Source: JBKPRX01 sp046734795
Lineage (GTDB): Bacteria > Actinomycetota > Thermoleophilia > Gaiellales > Gaiellaceae
Direction of reading: 5' to 3'
DNA length: 25,652 bases
Assembly: GCA_046734795.1 (NCBI GenBank)
Contig: JBKPRX010000023.1
Coordinates: forward strand, 1-25,652
How positions within the stretch are numbered: the first letter of the stretch is position 1; every line of letters starts with the position of its first letter. The notes under the pieces were generated by a model. The model made no database searches, was not told the origin of the DNA, and worked only from the letters and a program-made list of their open reading frames with translations. Shown here one piece after another: positions 1 to 7,621 of the stretch. Both the position numbers and the translations under genes were made by a program.

Positions 1-960
1 GTTGAACACCTTCTCCATGATGTCGCGAACTGCACTGAGCGGGTCGAGCTCGCGGCGCGCGACGGCGTCGAGCAGCCGGCGCAGTTCCGGATCGTCGGCA
101 ACCGCGTGCTCCAGCAGTTGCTTTGCCCGCGCGGATGCGACAGCGAACACCTCGCGCGCGAGATTCTCGCGCCGACGCTCGTCGAGCCGTCCGTCGTCCT
201 CGAGGTAGCGGCGGTGCTCCTCGATGTGCTCCCACAGCTCGACGACGCCTTCGCCGCGGACGGCCTCCGTCAGCACGATCGGCGGCTGCCAGTCGCGCTC
301 CTCGCTGAGCGACACGATCGAACGCACCTCGTTCAGCATCGTCTTCGCAGCGGGATGGTCGCGCTTGTTGATCGCGATCACGTCGGGAATCTCCATGATC
401 CCCGCTTTCAGCGCCTGCACCGAGTCGCCCGAGCCCGGCATCAGCACGAGCAGCACCGTGTCGGCGACGCGGATCACCTCGACCTCGCTCTGCCCGGCTC
501 CGACGGTCTCGAGGAAGACGAGCTCCTTTCCCGCCGCGTCGAGAACGAGCAGCGCTTGCAGCGTCGTCTCGGTCAGCCCGCCGACGTGGCCGCGCGTACC
601 CATCGAGCGGATGAACACGTCGGGATCGAGAAAGTGGTCCGAGAGCCTGATGCGGTCGCCGAGGAGCGCACCACGCGTGAACGGGCTCGACGGATCGACG
701 GAGACGACGCCGACGGAACGGCCGGCGCCGCGTACGTGTGACACGAGGGCGCCGATCAGCGTCGACTTGCCCACGCCGGGCGGCCCCGTGACACCGACCG
801 CATACGCGCGCCCCGTCTCGGGATAGACGTCCGCAACGAGCTCGTATGCGGCCGGGGCGCCGTTCTCGACGAGCGTGATCGCTCGTGCGACAGCACGCCG
901 ATCGCCGGACCGCACGCCGTCCGCGAGCGCCTGGCGCGTCCACTGCCGCCGCGCGGCCAT
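1..960 (-). CDS. meaB: MeaB/ArgK-family P-loop GTPase, chaperone of methylmalonyl-CoA mutase (3' end cut by window)
   Basis: G3E-family GTPase that loads and protects the adenosylcobalamin cofactor of methylmalonyl-CoA mutase (family knowledge). Reading inward from an ATG at 960, the sequence shows the Walker A motif GVTGPPGVGKSTLIGAL near residue 55, VSVDPSSPFTRGALLGDRIR, SMGTRGHVGGL, ELVFLETVGAGQSEVEV (switch region with the base-sensing Glu) and the guanine-specificity motif NKRD. All 320 visible codons are open, and family members are about 320-330 residues, so only a few C-terminal codons are missing. It lies 20 bp downstream of the MFS gene and is probably cotranscribed with it. No mutase subunit is in the window; it may lie beyond the left edge. 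Confidence 0.93.
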   Translation of the reverse strand, partial: MAARRQWTRQALADGVRSGDRRAVARAITLVENGAPAAYELVADVYPETGRAYAVGVTGPPGVGKSTLIGALVSHVRGAGRSVGVVSVDPSSPFTRGALLGDRIRLSDHFLDPDVFIRSMGTRGHVGGLTETTLQALLVLDAAGKELVFLETVGAGQSEVEVIRVADTVLLVLMPGSGDSVQALKAGIMEIPDVIAINKRDHPAAKTMLNEVRSIVSLSEERDWQPPIVLTEAVRGEGVVELWEHIEEHRRYLEDDGRLDERRRENLAREVFAVASARAKQLLEHAVADDPELRRLLDAVARRELDPLSAVRDIMEKVFN

Positions 961-980
961 CGTCGAACTCTAGTGCGCGC

Positions 981-2276
981 TTAGACCGAGACGACCCGAG
1001 CCGGCGGCAGGTCCGCCTCGACCGCCGGCGGCGCGTCGGCCTGCAAGCGGCTCGCACGCACGTCGATGCCGGCCGTGAGGATCGTGCCCGCGAGGCCCGC
1101 GACGATGACGATCACGCCCGCTCCGCCCCACGCCCAGCGAGCGCCGACAGCATCGAGAAGCGGACCGGCGGCTGCCATCGCGAGGCCGAGGACGAGGTAG
1201 TTCGCGCCCATCACGACGGTGAGCACGCGCCCGCGTAGCTCGTCCGGCGCCCCACGCTGCACGAGCAGCAAGTTGCAGCCGACGGCCACGCCGTTCCCGA
1301 TTCCACCGACCGCGGCGACCGCAGCGGCGACCCAGACGTTCGGACTCACAGCCGCGAGGAAGAACGCGAGACCCATCAGCGCGAGCGAGAGACCGTACAC
1401 CGCCGAGATCGGGAACCGTTCGAGGATCGCGCTGCTCGCAAGCGTTCCGACGATCAGGCCGAGTCCGATCGCGCCGTACAGGACGCCATAGCCGAAGTTG
1501 CCCGTTCCGAACGTGTTCTTCGCGAGGAAGATCTCGCCGACGTTGACGACGCCGAACCCGGCCATCGCGATGCTCCACGTGACGAGTACGGCGACGAGCG
1601 CGCGCGACCGGCGCACGGTCCGAAGTCCGTCGCCGACGTCGTGCCAGTGCCCGCGAGTGATCGCCGCCGTCGACTGCAGCAGGCGCGCTGGAATCTGCGC
1701 GAGCAACACGGCCGAGACGAGGAAGGAGACTGCATTGATCCCGTACGCGGCCGAGGGTCCCCACGCGGCCGTGACGATGCCGCCGAGCGGCGGGCCGAGC
1801 GCCCAGCTCACGTTCTCGACCGCGCGGAGAAGCGAGTTCGCGCGCGGCAAGTCCTCGTCCGAGACGAGATTCGGCAGACCGGCGTAGAGCGCAGGACGGA
1901 AGAAGCCGTTCGCGACTCCGGCCACCGCGGCGAGCCCGATGATCGCGCTCGGGCTCGACACGAATGGCAGCGCCGCGAACACACCCGCGCGCGCGAGATC
2001 GGCGCCGACCATCAGCCCTCGACGCGAGAGCCGGTCGAGCAGCGGCCCGAGCGCGAGCCCGATCACGATCGCCGGCAAGAACTCGACGATGAGGACGCCC
2101 GCCACCCATGCGCCGGAATTCGGATCCGTGCGCGCCTTGATGTCGATCGTCAGCGCGACCGCCGCGAGCAGCGTGCCGATGTTCGAGACTGCGGCCGCGG
2201 CGAAGACGACTTTGAAGCCTCGACCGCGGAGTGGTCGGGTCAACTGCGGCGAACGGGTGAGGCCCGACGCGTGCAC
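981..2276 (-). CDS. MFS transporter
   Basis: Polytopic inner-membrane protein of 431 residues, the usual size for a 12-helix major facilitator. Alternating hydrophobic stretches run from about residue 22 (FKVVFAAAAVSNIGTLLAAV) to about residue 395. The loop after TM2 carries GLALGPLLDRLSRRGLMVGA, matching the MFS cytoplasmic loop G-x3-D-R-x-S/G-R-R pattern. It resembles the MFS_3 (Bacteroides macrolide-efflux MefA-like) branch, as in VLIVEFLPAIVIG and the GANYLVLGLAMAAAGPLLDAVGARWAW segment (split here as two parts: GANYLVLGLAMAAAG, then PLLDAVGARWAW). The start is GTG at 2276, 21 bp after the hisC stop; no strong Shine-Dalgarno is visible. The substrate cannot be read from the sequence; drug or metabolite efflux is an inference. 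Confidence 0.88.
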   Translation of the reverse strand: MHASGLTRSPQLTRPLRGRGFKVVFAAAAVSNIGTLLAAVALTIDIKARTDPNSGAWVAGVLIVEFLPAIVIGLALGPLLDRLSRRGLMVGADLARAGVFAALPFVSSPSAIIGLAAVAGVANGFFRPALYAGLPNLVSDEDLPRANSLLRAVENVSWALGPPLGGIVTAAWGPSAAYGINAVSFLVSAVLLAQIPARLLQSTAAITRGHWHDVGDGLRTVRRSRALVAVLVTWSIAMAGFGVVNVGEIFLAKNTFGTGNFGYGVLYGAIGLGLIVGTLASSAILERFPISAVYGLSLALMGLAFFLAAVSPNVWVAAAVAAVGGIGNGVAVGCNLLLVQRGAPDELRGRVLTVVMGANYLVLGLAMAAAGPLLDAVGARWAWGGAGVIVIVAGLAGTILTAGIDVRASRLQADAPPAVEADLPPARVVSV

Positions 2277-2297
2277 TGCGGAGACGCTACCAGGGGG

Positions 2298-3419
2298 TTA
2301 CGCGGTTTTCGAGACGCTCAAGAGGACATGGCTCAACGCGCCAGCGAGGAGCTCGTGCTCGTCCTCCGTCCCGACCGTGATGCGGATCGCCTGCGGTGCT
2401 CCGAACCCCTCGAGCGGGCGCACGATCACGCCTTCGCGCAACAGCTGTTCGAACATCGCGCGCCCGTCGCCGACGTCGACGTAGACGAAGTTCGCGACCG
2501 CGTCGACCGGCTCGAGCCCCTGGGAGCGGAGGATCGCGAGCAGCTGCGCGCGTCCGCGTGCAGTCGCGCTGCGGCGGCGTTCGAGCTCGTCGGCGACGCC
2601 GATGCTCGCCAGCGCACCCGCTTGTGCGATCGACGTGACGTCGAACGCCCGCTTCACTTTGCCGATCGCCGTGACGACGTCGGGCGGGCCGATCCCGTAG
2701 CCGACGCGGAGGCCCGCGAGACCGTAGATCTTCGAGAACGTGCGCAACACGAGCACGCGCCGGCCGCGCTTGAACTGCTCGGCGATCCCGTCCGCGTACT
2801 CCCGATCGTCGATGTACTCGAAGTACGCCTGGTCGAGCACGGTCAGAACGTGCTCGGGCACGTTTGCGAAGTATTCGTCGAGCTCCGCGCGCCGATTGAT
2901 CGTTCCCGTCGGGTTGTTGGGGTGGCAGACGTAGACGAGCTTCGTTCGCGGCGTCACCGTTTCGAGCATCGCCGCGAGGTCGTAACGATGCTCGCGAAGC
3001 GGAACGGAGATCGGAACCGCACCGATCTTCTTCGCGTCGATGAGGTAGCTCGGAAACGACGGCCAGCCGAAGACGACCTCGTCGCCGGACTCGAGCACTG
3101 CTTGGTTCAGGCAGTCGATGACGCCGTCTGCGCCGGAGCCGACCGCGACCTCTTCGAAGCGAACGCCGTGGTGCTCGGCGAGCGCGCTCCGAAGCGCCCA
3201 CGCGCCGCCGTCGGGATAGCGGTTGAGCTCGCGCGTGGCGCGCTCCATGGCCTCGAGCGCGGCCGGGAAAGGCCCGAACGCACCTTCGTTCGACGCAAGC
3301 TTGACGACGCGCTCGAGGCCGAGCTCACGCTGGACTTCCTCGACCGGCTTACCCGGCTCGTACGGAACGAGATCGGCAAGCGACCGCCTGAAGAACCCGT
3401 CTGCCTGCCCCTCGCTCAC
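2298..3419 (-). CDS. hisC: Histidinol-phosphate aminotransferase-like PLP enzyme
   Basis: Class I/II fold-type I PLP aminotransferase of 373 residues. HisC transfers an amino group between glutamate and imidazole-acetol phosphate in histidine synthesis. Visible features: KLASNEGAFGP near residues 40-50, VAVGSGADGVID (PLP phosphate region, about 92), VCHPNNPTGT with the conserved Asn-Pro (about 164-172), DQAYFEY (about 196-202) and TFSKIYGLAGLRVGYG with the Schiff-base Lys at residue 230. The start is GTG at 3419, overlapping the upstream stop in a GTGA arrangement, so the two genes look translationally coupled. It is not in a his operon. HisC-like enzymes may instead act on phenylalanine or other amino acids, so the exact substrate is less certain than the fold. 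Confidence 0.88.
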   Translation of the reverse strand: MSEGQADGFFRRSLADLVPYEPGKPVEEVQRELGLERVVKLASNEGAFGPFPAALEAMERATRELNRYPDGGAWALRSALAEHHGVRFEEVAVGSGADGVIDCLNQAVLESGDEVVFGWPSFPSYLIDAKKIGAVPISVPLREHRYDLAAMLETVTPRTKLVYVCHPNNPTGTINRRAELDEYFANVPEHVLTVLDQAYFEYIDDREYADGIAEQFKRGRRVLVLRTFSKIYGLAGLRVGYGIGPPDVVTAIGKVKRAFDVTSIAQAGALASIGVADELERRRSATARGRAQLLAILRSQGLEPVDAVANFVYVDVGDGRAMFEQLLREGVIVRPLEGFGAPQAIRITVGTEDEHELLAGALSHVLLSVSKTA

Positions 3420-3625
3420 TCGAGCTCCGCATTGTCCTCGTGATCGTCTCGGTGACGTCGCCAGAGAACCACTCCGACTGCCGCGGCCGCAAGCGTCGCC
3501 ACGACCGCGGAAGCGGCCGCCTTGCGCTTTCTGCGGTTACGCGACGTCTTGCGCTTCAACAGGCGCTCCGCGATCTTCAAGGCGCCCCAGCCGACGAGCG
3601 CGTTTCGGCGATTGAGCATCGTCAT
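3416..3625 (-). CDS. Small single-pass membrane protein, unknown function
   Basis: A 69-residue protein starting at ATG 3625. A basic N-terminal half (ERLLKRKTSRNRRKRK) is followed by one hydrophobic segment, about residues 36-55 (AAASAVVATLAAAAVGVVLW), then RRHRDDHEDNAELE, an acidic tail. The arrangement fits a single transmembrane helix with the basic side in the cytoplasm. Its stop overlaps the hisC GTG by 4 bp, which supports expression and suggests it heads the hisC-MFS-meaB run. I do not recognise a family. Confidence 0.7.
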   Translation of the reverse strand: MTMLNRRNALVGWGALKIAERLLKRKTSRNRRKRKAAASAVVATLAAAAVGVVLWRRHRDDHEDNAELE

Positions 3626-3693
3626 GGCCGGCCTCGCTTCATCCGCTGCCTCATGCGGCTGACGCTAGCGGATCCGCCGCGACTGCTCGAAGG

Positions 3694-3722
3694 AGCGTGG
3701 GGAGCCTGAGGCTCCCCACGCT
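3694..3722. repeat. Perfect 13-bp inverted repeat (hairpin) with a 3-nt loop
   Basis: AGCGTGGGGAGCC, loop TGA, then GGCTCCCCACGCT: an uninterrupted 13-bp GC-rich stem. No T-run follows on either strand. It sits just downstream of the sigma-factor terminator and about 70 bp upstream of the small membrane-protein start. It could be a second, rho-type or backup terminator, an RNA stabiliser, or a protein-binding palindrome. Confidence 0.8.
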
Positions 3723-3724
3723 GG

Positions 3725-3763
3725 AAAACCCCCGGGGCCCTGCGGGCGGCATGACCCCGGGTT
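3725..3763 (-). terminator. Rho-independent-like terminator of the sigma factor gene
   Basis: Read on the minus strand: CCCGGGG, a 17-nt loop, CCCCGGG, then GGTTTTCC. The 7-bp all-GC stem and short U-run lie about 60 bp after the TGA of the sigma gene. The arms are 3731-3737 and 3755-3761 on the plus numbering. The U-run is only four bases, so termination may be partial; the perfect hairpin just beyond it may back it up. Confidence 0.6.
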
Positions 3764-3824
3764 GGGGACGAGGGCACGTCCACAAGGAGAGACGCCGCTC
3801 CGGAGAAAAACTTGCGGGCTGGAT

Positions 3825-5330
3825 TCAGCCGTTCAAGCCGCCGTCTCCGGCGGACTGCCTGCCGTTGCCCTTGCCCTGACCCTCGGTCGAATCCGACGAA
3901 CTCGAGGTCTGAGCGGCGTCGACCGGCGGAGCCGTGGTCGTCTGGTCCTTCTGCGTGCCCTGATCCTGCTTCGTCTGATCCCGCTGGGCCTCGTCTTGGT
4001 TTCCCTCGTCCTTCTTGCTGAGGCCGCCGTTCTTCGGGCCGTTGGGCTTCACATCCTTCGCCGCGGCCTTCTTCGCTTTGCCTTTCTTCGCGCCGCCGGT
4101 TTGGTGCTCGGTCGCGCGACGCCTGCGGCGATTCTTGCTCGCGGCGTCCGCCGCTTGTTCGGAGGCGACGGTTGCGACGACAACGCTGTTCTTGCGTTCT
4201 TGGCCTTCGGCTCGGCCGTTGCCGCGGTTGCGCTCCTCCGACCTGCCGCGATTCTCCTCGAAAGCCTCGGTCTCGGCTGCCACCGCTTCGACCTCCGCTC
4301 GGCCTTCGCCGCTTCTCTTGCCGCGACCGAACGAGTCTTCGCTGCGCTGGCCGTTCCCACGCCCGCGCGTCGCCGGAGCGCCCTGCCCGCGCACGCGTGC
4401 CGGAAGGACGACGTTCGTGGACACAGCTGCCGCGGAAGACGCGACGGCGCCAGGCACTGCGTGCACTGCGGGGCGCTGCGCGACTCGTGCCCGCGGCGGC
4501 GAATGGTGCTTGACCTGGCGGACCGTCTCGTAGCTTGCGCTCCCGGCAACCGCGGCAGCGGCGACGACCGCCGCGGCCTTCGTCGCGACCGCAGCAGCAC
4601 CAACCGTTCCGCCCCCGCCGCCCCCAAAGAACGAGGCGAGCGACACCGGCAACGGCACCGAGCCGAGGGCCTTGAGCGCGGAGCGTTGTGCACGCTGGCT
4701 CCGTGCGAAGGTCGCGCACTCGGGACATTCGCGCAGGTGTGCCCGAAGCGGTCCCTTCTCGGCACGCGACAGCCGCCCGTCGAGCTGCTTCGAGATCGCG
4801 AGCTCGGCCTCGCGGCACGTGAGGCTTCCTTCGAGCTGCTCGCGCAACGCTTGTCGCGCGCGGAAGATCAGCGTCTCCACCGCGCCGACCGAAAGCTCGA
4901 GCACTTCCGCGATCTCCGCGTACGAGCGTCCTTCGAGCTCGCGCATGACAAGCGCCGCACGCTGGTTGAACGGAAGGTACGAGAGCGCGCGACGAATGTC
5001 CTCGGCGCTCGGCGTCTCGTCGTCGCCGACGAGCTGCTCTACGGTCTCTTGATGGAGGGCGACTTCGTTCGGTCGCCGCTGCGACTGACGGAAGCGCTGA
5101 CGACACACGTTGTGCGCGATCGCGATCAGCCAGTTGTGCGGCTTGTCCGGCCGCTCGCCGCGCTCGAACGCGCGATACGCGTTGAGGAACGTCGTCTGGG
5201 TGACGTCCTCCGCGTCGGCGCGGTTCTGCAGGACCGCGTACGCGTACCGGTAGACGTCCTTGACGTGACGTTGGTAGAGCCGTTCGAACGTGCGGTCGCG
5301 GCGCGCCGCTTGCGCGAGGAGAGGAGCCAT
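3825..5330 (-). CDS. ECF-type sigma factor fused to a zinc anti-sigma (ZAS/zf-HC2) domain, a hydrophobic segment and a long charged tail
   Basis: A 501-residue protein from ATG 5330. Residues 13-80 match sigma-70 region 2 (FERLYQRHVKDVYRYAYAVL, then RADAEDVTQTTFLNAYRAF). Residues about 107-167 match region 4 with a helix-turn-helix (LSYLPFNQRAALVMRELEG, then SYAEIAEVLELSVGAVETLI). Residues 171-205 form a ZAS-type site with C172 and H198-x3-C202-x2-C205 (HLRECPEC). A Gly run (236-241) leads into an Ala/Val-rich hydrophobic stretch, 242-265, that could span the membrane. The remaining 230 or so residues are low-complexity, rich in Glu, Arg, Lys, Asn and Gln. ECF factors normally stop near residue 190 and the ZAS domain is a separate anti-sigma protein, so this looks like a self-contained switch. 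The upstream signal for the start is weak; ATG 5330 was chosen because the sigma domain begins directly after it. Confidence 0.9.
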   Translation of the reverse strand: MAPLLAQAARRDRTFERLYQRHVKDVYRYAYAVLQNRADAEDVTQTTFLNAYRAFERGERPDKPHNWLIAIAHNVCRQRFRQSQRRPNEVALHQETVEQLVGDDETPSAEDIRRALSYLPFNQRAALVMRELEGRSYAEIAEVLELSVGAVETLIFRARQALREQLEGSLTCREAELAISKQLDGRLSRAEKGPLRAHLRECPECATFARSQRAQRSALKALGSVPLPVSLASFFGGGGGGTVGAAAVATKAAAVVAAAAVAGSASYETVRQVKHHSPPRARVAQRPAVHAVPGAVASSAAAVSTNVVLPARVRGQGAPATRGRGNGQRSEDSFGRGKRSGEGRAEVEAVAAETEAFEENRGRSEERNRGNGRAEGQERKNSVVVATVASEQAADAASKNRRRRRATEHQTGGAKKGKAKKAAAKDVKPNGPKNGGLSKKDEGNQDEAQRDQTKQDQGTQKDQTTTAPPVDAAQTSSSSDSTEGQGKGNGRQSAGDGGLNG

Positions 5331-5386
5331 CTCAGAGGAAGATCCCCGAACTGCCGAAAACTTGCACTCGCGCGCGCCGGGCCGGC

Positions 5387-6790
5387 TCAGGCGGAGGCGC
5401 GGGCGCGCCGGCGTGGCCCGACGTGGATCGGCCGCCCGAGAGCCACGAGCCCTGCTTCCTTCAGCGCTTCGGCAAGCGTCGGGTGCGGGGCCATCCCGTC
5501 TGCGATCGTCTCGACCGTGGCCTCGGCGTCGAGCGCCACGACGCCGGCCTCGATCAGATCCGTGACGTGCGGCCCGACGAGCACGAGGCCGAGGAGCTCG
5601 CCGTACCGCGTCTCGTGGATCGACTTCGCCCAGCCGGCGGTCTCGTTCTGCATCACGGCGCGCGCGTTCGCGATCCACGGGAACGAGCCGACCGCGACTT
5701 CGTCGCCGTACTGCTCGCGCGCCTCCGCTTCCGTCAAACCGACCGCTGCGATCTCCGGATCGGTGTAGATCGGACGCGGCACGCCGCGGTTGTCGACGAC
5801 GGCGTCATGGCCCATCGCGTTCTCGGCCGCGACCTCGCCTTCCCGGAACGCCGTGTGCGCGAGCTGCCAGTAGCCGGCGCAGTCGCCGACTGCGTAGATG
5901 TGCGGCACCGTCGTTCGGCGGTGCTCGTCTGCGGCGATTCCTTTGCGCCGATCGAACTCGACGCCGATCTCTTCGAGTCCGAGATTCTCGACGACCGGAC
6001 CGCGACCGACCGAGACGAGCATCAGATCTGCGTCGACGGTCTCGCCGTCACCGAAGTGAACCGTCAGTGAGTCGCCGCCGTCGACGCGCGTGCACTGCTT
6101 GCCGAGGTTGAGCGCGATGCCGCGCTTCCCGAACTGCTTCGCGAGCTCCTTCGCCGCGTCGGCATCCTCCTGCGGAATCAGTGTGTCGAGCATCTCGATG
6201 ATCGTCACGTCGGAGCCGAAGCGCTTGAAGATCGAGGCGAACTCGCAACCGATGATTCCGCCTCCGAGCACGACGAGCCGGCGCGGAACCTCGGTCTGAG
6301 CGAGCAGCCCCGTCGAGTCGACGCAGCGCGGATCGTCGAGACCATCGATCGGCGGACGGAACGGATACGACCCGGTCGCGATGATCGCGCTCCGGAAAGC
6401 GACGTCGTCCGCGGCCTCGACCGAGATCGTGTTCGCGTCCTTGAACCGGCCGGTGCCTTTCACCCACTCGACGCCGTTCGCTTTGAAGAGCTGCGCGACG
6501 CCCCCGGTCATCTGCTTGGAGACTCCGTCTTTCCACTCGTTCGCAGCGGCGAAGTCGAGCTTCGGCTCGCCGACCTGCACGCCGAGCTTGGGGAAGGTCT
6601 CCTCTGCCTCCTTCAGGAACGCGGCCGTCTGCACCCACGCTTTCGTCGGGATGCATCCCACGCGTAGGCATGTGCCGCCGAGCTCCGACTCCTTTTCGAC
6701 GCACGCGACCTTCGCGCCGAGCTGCGCAGCACGAATCGCGGCCGTGTATCCACCGGGACCGCCGCCGAGAACTGCGACGTCGACGTCCAT
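5387..6790 (-). CDS. lpdA: Dihydrolipoyl dehydrogenase (E3)
   Basis: FAD-dependent disulfide oxidoreductase that reoxidises dihydrolipoamide on E2 with NAD+. From ATG 6790 it is 467 residues, normal for the family. Visible: FAD dinucleotide fold VAVLGGGPGGYTAA (6-19), redox-active pair C41-x4-C46 in GGTCLRVGCIPTK, NAD-binding LVVLGGGIIGCEFASIF, the second FAD motif IYAVGDCAG, and the C-terminal interface motif HPTLAEAL with the catalytic His. A TTG 21 nt upstream is also in frame, but the ATG places the FAD motif at the usual distance. It is the last gene of the oxoacid dehydrogenase operon, separated from the VOC gene by a decayed gene. Confidence 0.95.
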   Translation of the reverse strand: MDVDVAVLGGGPGGYTAAIRAAQLGAKVACVEKESELGGTCLRVGCIPTKAWVQTAAFLKEAEETFPKLGVQVGEPKLDFAAANEWKDGVSKQMTGGVAQLFKANGVEWVKGTGRFKDANTISVEAADDVAFRSAIIATGSYPFRPPIDGLDDPRCVDSTGLLAQTEVPRRLVVLGGGIIGCEFASIFKRFGSDVTIIEMLDTLIPQEDADAAKELAKQFGKRGIALNLGKQCTRVDGGDSLTVHFGDGETVDADLMLVSVGRGPVVENLGLEEIGVEFDRRKGIAADEHRRTTVPHIYAVGDCAGYWQLAHTAFREGEVAAENAMGHDAVVDNRGVPRPIYTDPEIAAVGLTEAEAREQYGDEVAVGSFPWIANARAVMQNETAGWAKSIHETRYGELLGLVLVGPHVTDLIEAGVVALDAEATVETIADGMAPHPTLAEALKEAGLVALGRPIHVGPRRRARASA

Positions 6791-6873
6791 GTCGCGATCG
6801 TAGCGGTGCAAGACTCGCGCGAGGTGGCATGCGTCGTCTCAGCGGGCGACGTGGGCGAGATCCGGCAGTGTCG

Positions 6874-7286
6874 CTAGTGGCCGCGGCGCATGCGCGCCAG
6901 GATGATCGATCGTGCGATGGCCGCGGTTGGCCTTCCGCCTGCCGCTCGTTTCGCCATTCGTGGACGCTGACTTGGAACCGCGTCTGTCCGTGCGTCCAAT
7001 CGAGCACCACGTGGCCGGAGTACTCAGCCATTCCGGGCGCGACTCTGTAGACGTCGACGGGCTGGCCGGCGATTCGAATCACGCCGAGCGCAGCCGGGCG
7101 TCTCCGGCCGGCCAATTGCGTCTTTCGGATGCAGCAGCACGTTCAGGACCGCCGGCTTTCCCACCGCGAGGAGACGCGTGGCGTCGAGCCACACGCGCTC
7201 GCAGTTACGACGACGGCGACGAGGACTCCGACCCGGACGAATCGGCTCGACTGCCGCGTGAACGCTGCCGTGTCTCGCGCGTTCAG
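6874..7286 (-). pseudogene. Frameshifted remnant of a small lipoprotein gene
   Basis: Coding-like sequence jumps among three minus-strand frames. First (about 7286-7190): a basic start, hydrophobic core and lipobox-like end, RFVRVGVLVAVVVTASACGS, with no ATG, GTG or TTG in front. Second (about 7191-7100): VWLDATRLLAVGKPAVLNVL, then LHPKDAIGRPETP, in another frame. Third (about 7090-6930), back in the first frame but after its TGA at 7143: GVIRIAGQPVDVYRVAPGM, AEYSGHVVLDWTHGQTRF, QVSVHEWRNERQAE. Fourth (about 6939-6874), third frame: TAAIARSIILARMRRGH and a TAG. All pieces use GC-rich third positions like real genes here. I read it as one secreted protein with at least three lesions; sequencing errors are the alternative. 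Family unknown. Confidence 0.5.
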
Positions 7287-7612
7287 AGCTGCTGCGAGAG
7301 CTGGATTCGATTTCCGTCCGGGTCGTAGACGTCGAGGAGGCGGATGCCGCCGGCGAGCTCGAGGACGACGCCGACCTGGACGCCGGCCGCGCGCAGCCGC
7401 TCTGCCTCGGCCTTCACGTCGTCGACGTCGATGTGCGCGACACCGCCGGCTTCGTCCGGCTCTCCTTCGGCGAGCCCGATCTCCATCTCGCCGTGCACGA
7501 GCTGAGCCCACCCGCCCGGCGCGTCGAACTCGGTTTCCGTGAAACCGAGCAGTTCGCGATAGAACTTGCGCCCCGAGTCGAGGTCGCGCACGTGGTACCA
7601 CACGGTCGCCAC
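7283..7612 (-). CDS. VOC (glyoxalase/bleomycin-resistance) family protein
   Basis: A 109-residue single-module vicinal-oxygen-chelate protein from ATG 7612. It shows the N-terminal ATVWYHVRDLDSGRKFYREL, the mid-strand GGWAQLVHGEMEIGL, the second half VAHIDVDDVKAEAERLRAAG and the end LLDVYDPDGNRIQL, which is the family's DPDGN signature. One module implies a homodimeric active site. Candidate metal ligands are His7, Glu43 and His60; the usual final Glu after the DPDGN strand is not obvious. It starts 9 bp after the E2 stop, so it belongs to the dehydrogenase operon. A role in removing a reactive oxo-compound is only an inference from that position. Confidence 0.88.
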   Translation of the reverse strand: MATVWYHVRDLDSGRKFYRELLGFTETEFDAPGGWAQLVHGEMEIGLAEGEPDEAGGVAHIDVDDVKAEAERLRAAGVQVGVVLELAGGIRLLDVYDPDGNRIQLSQQL

Positions 7613-7621
7613 GGCTGGAGG

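Noticed and set aside
1641..3443. Very long plus-strand open frame across the MFS and hisC genes
   Set aside because: It is the GC-rich antisense shadow of two clear minus-strand genes; its product is an Arg/Asp/Glu/His-rich mixture with no domain.
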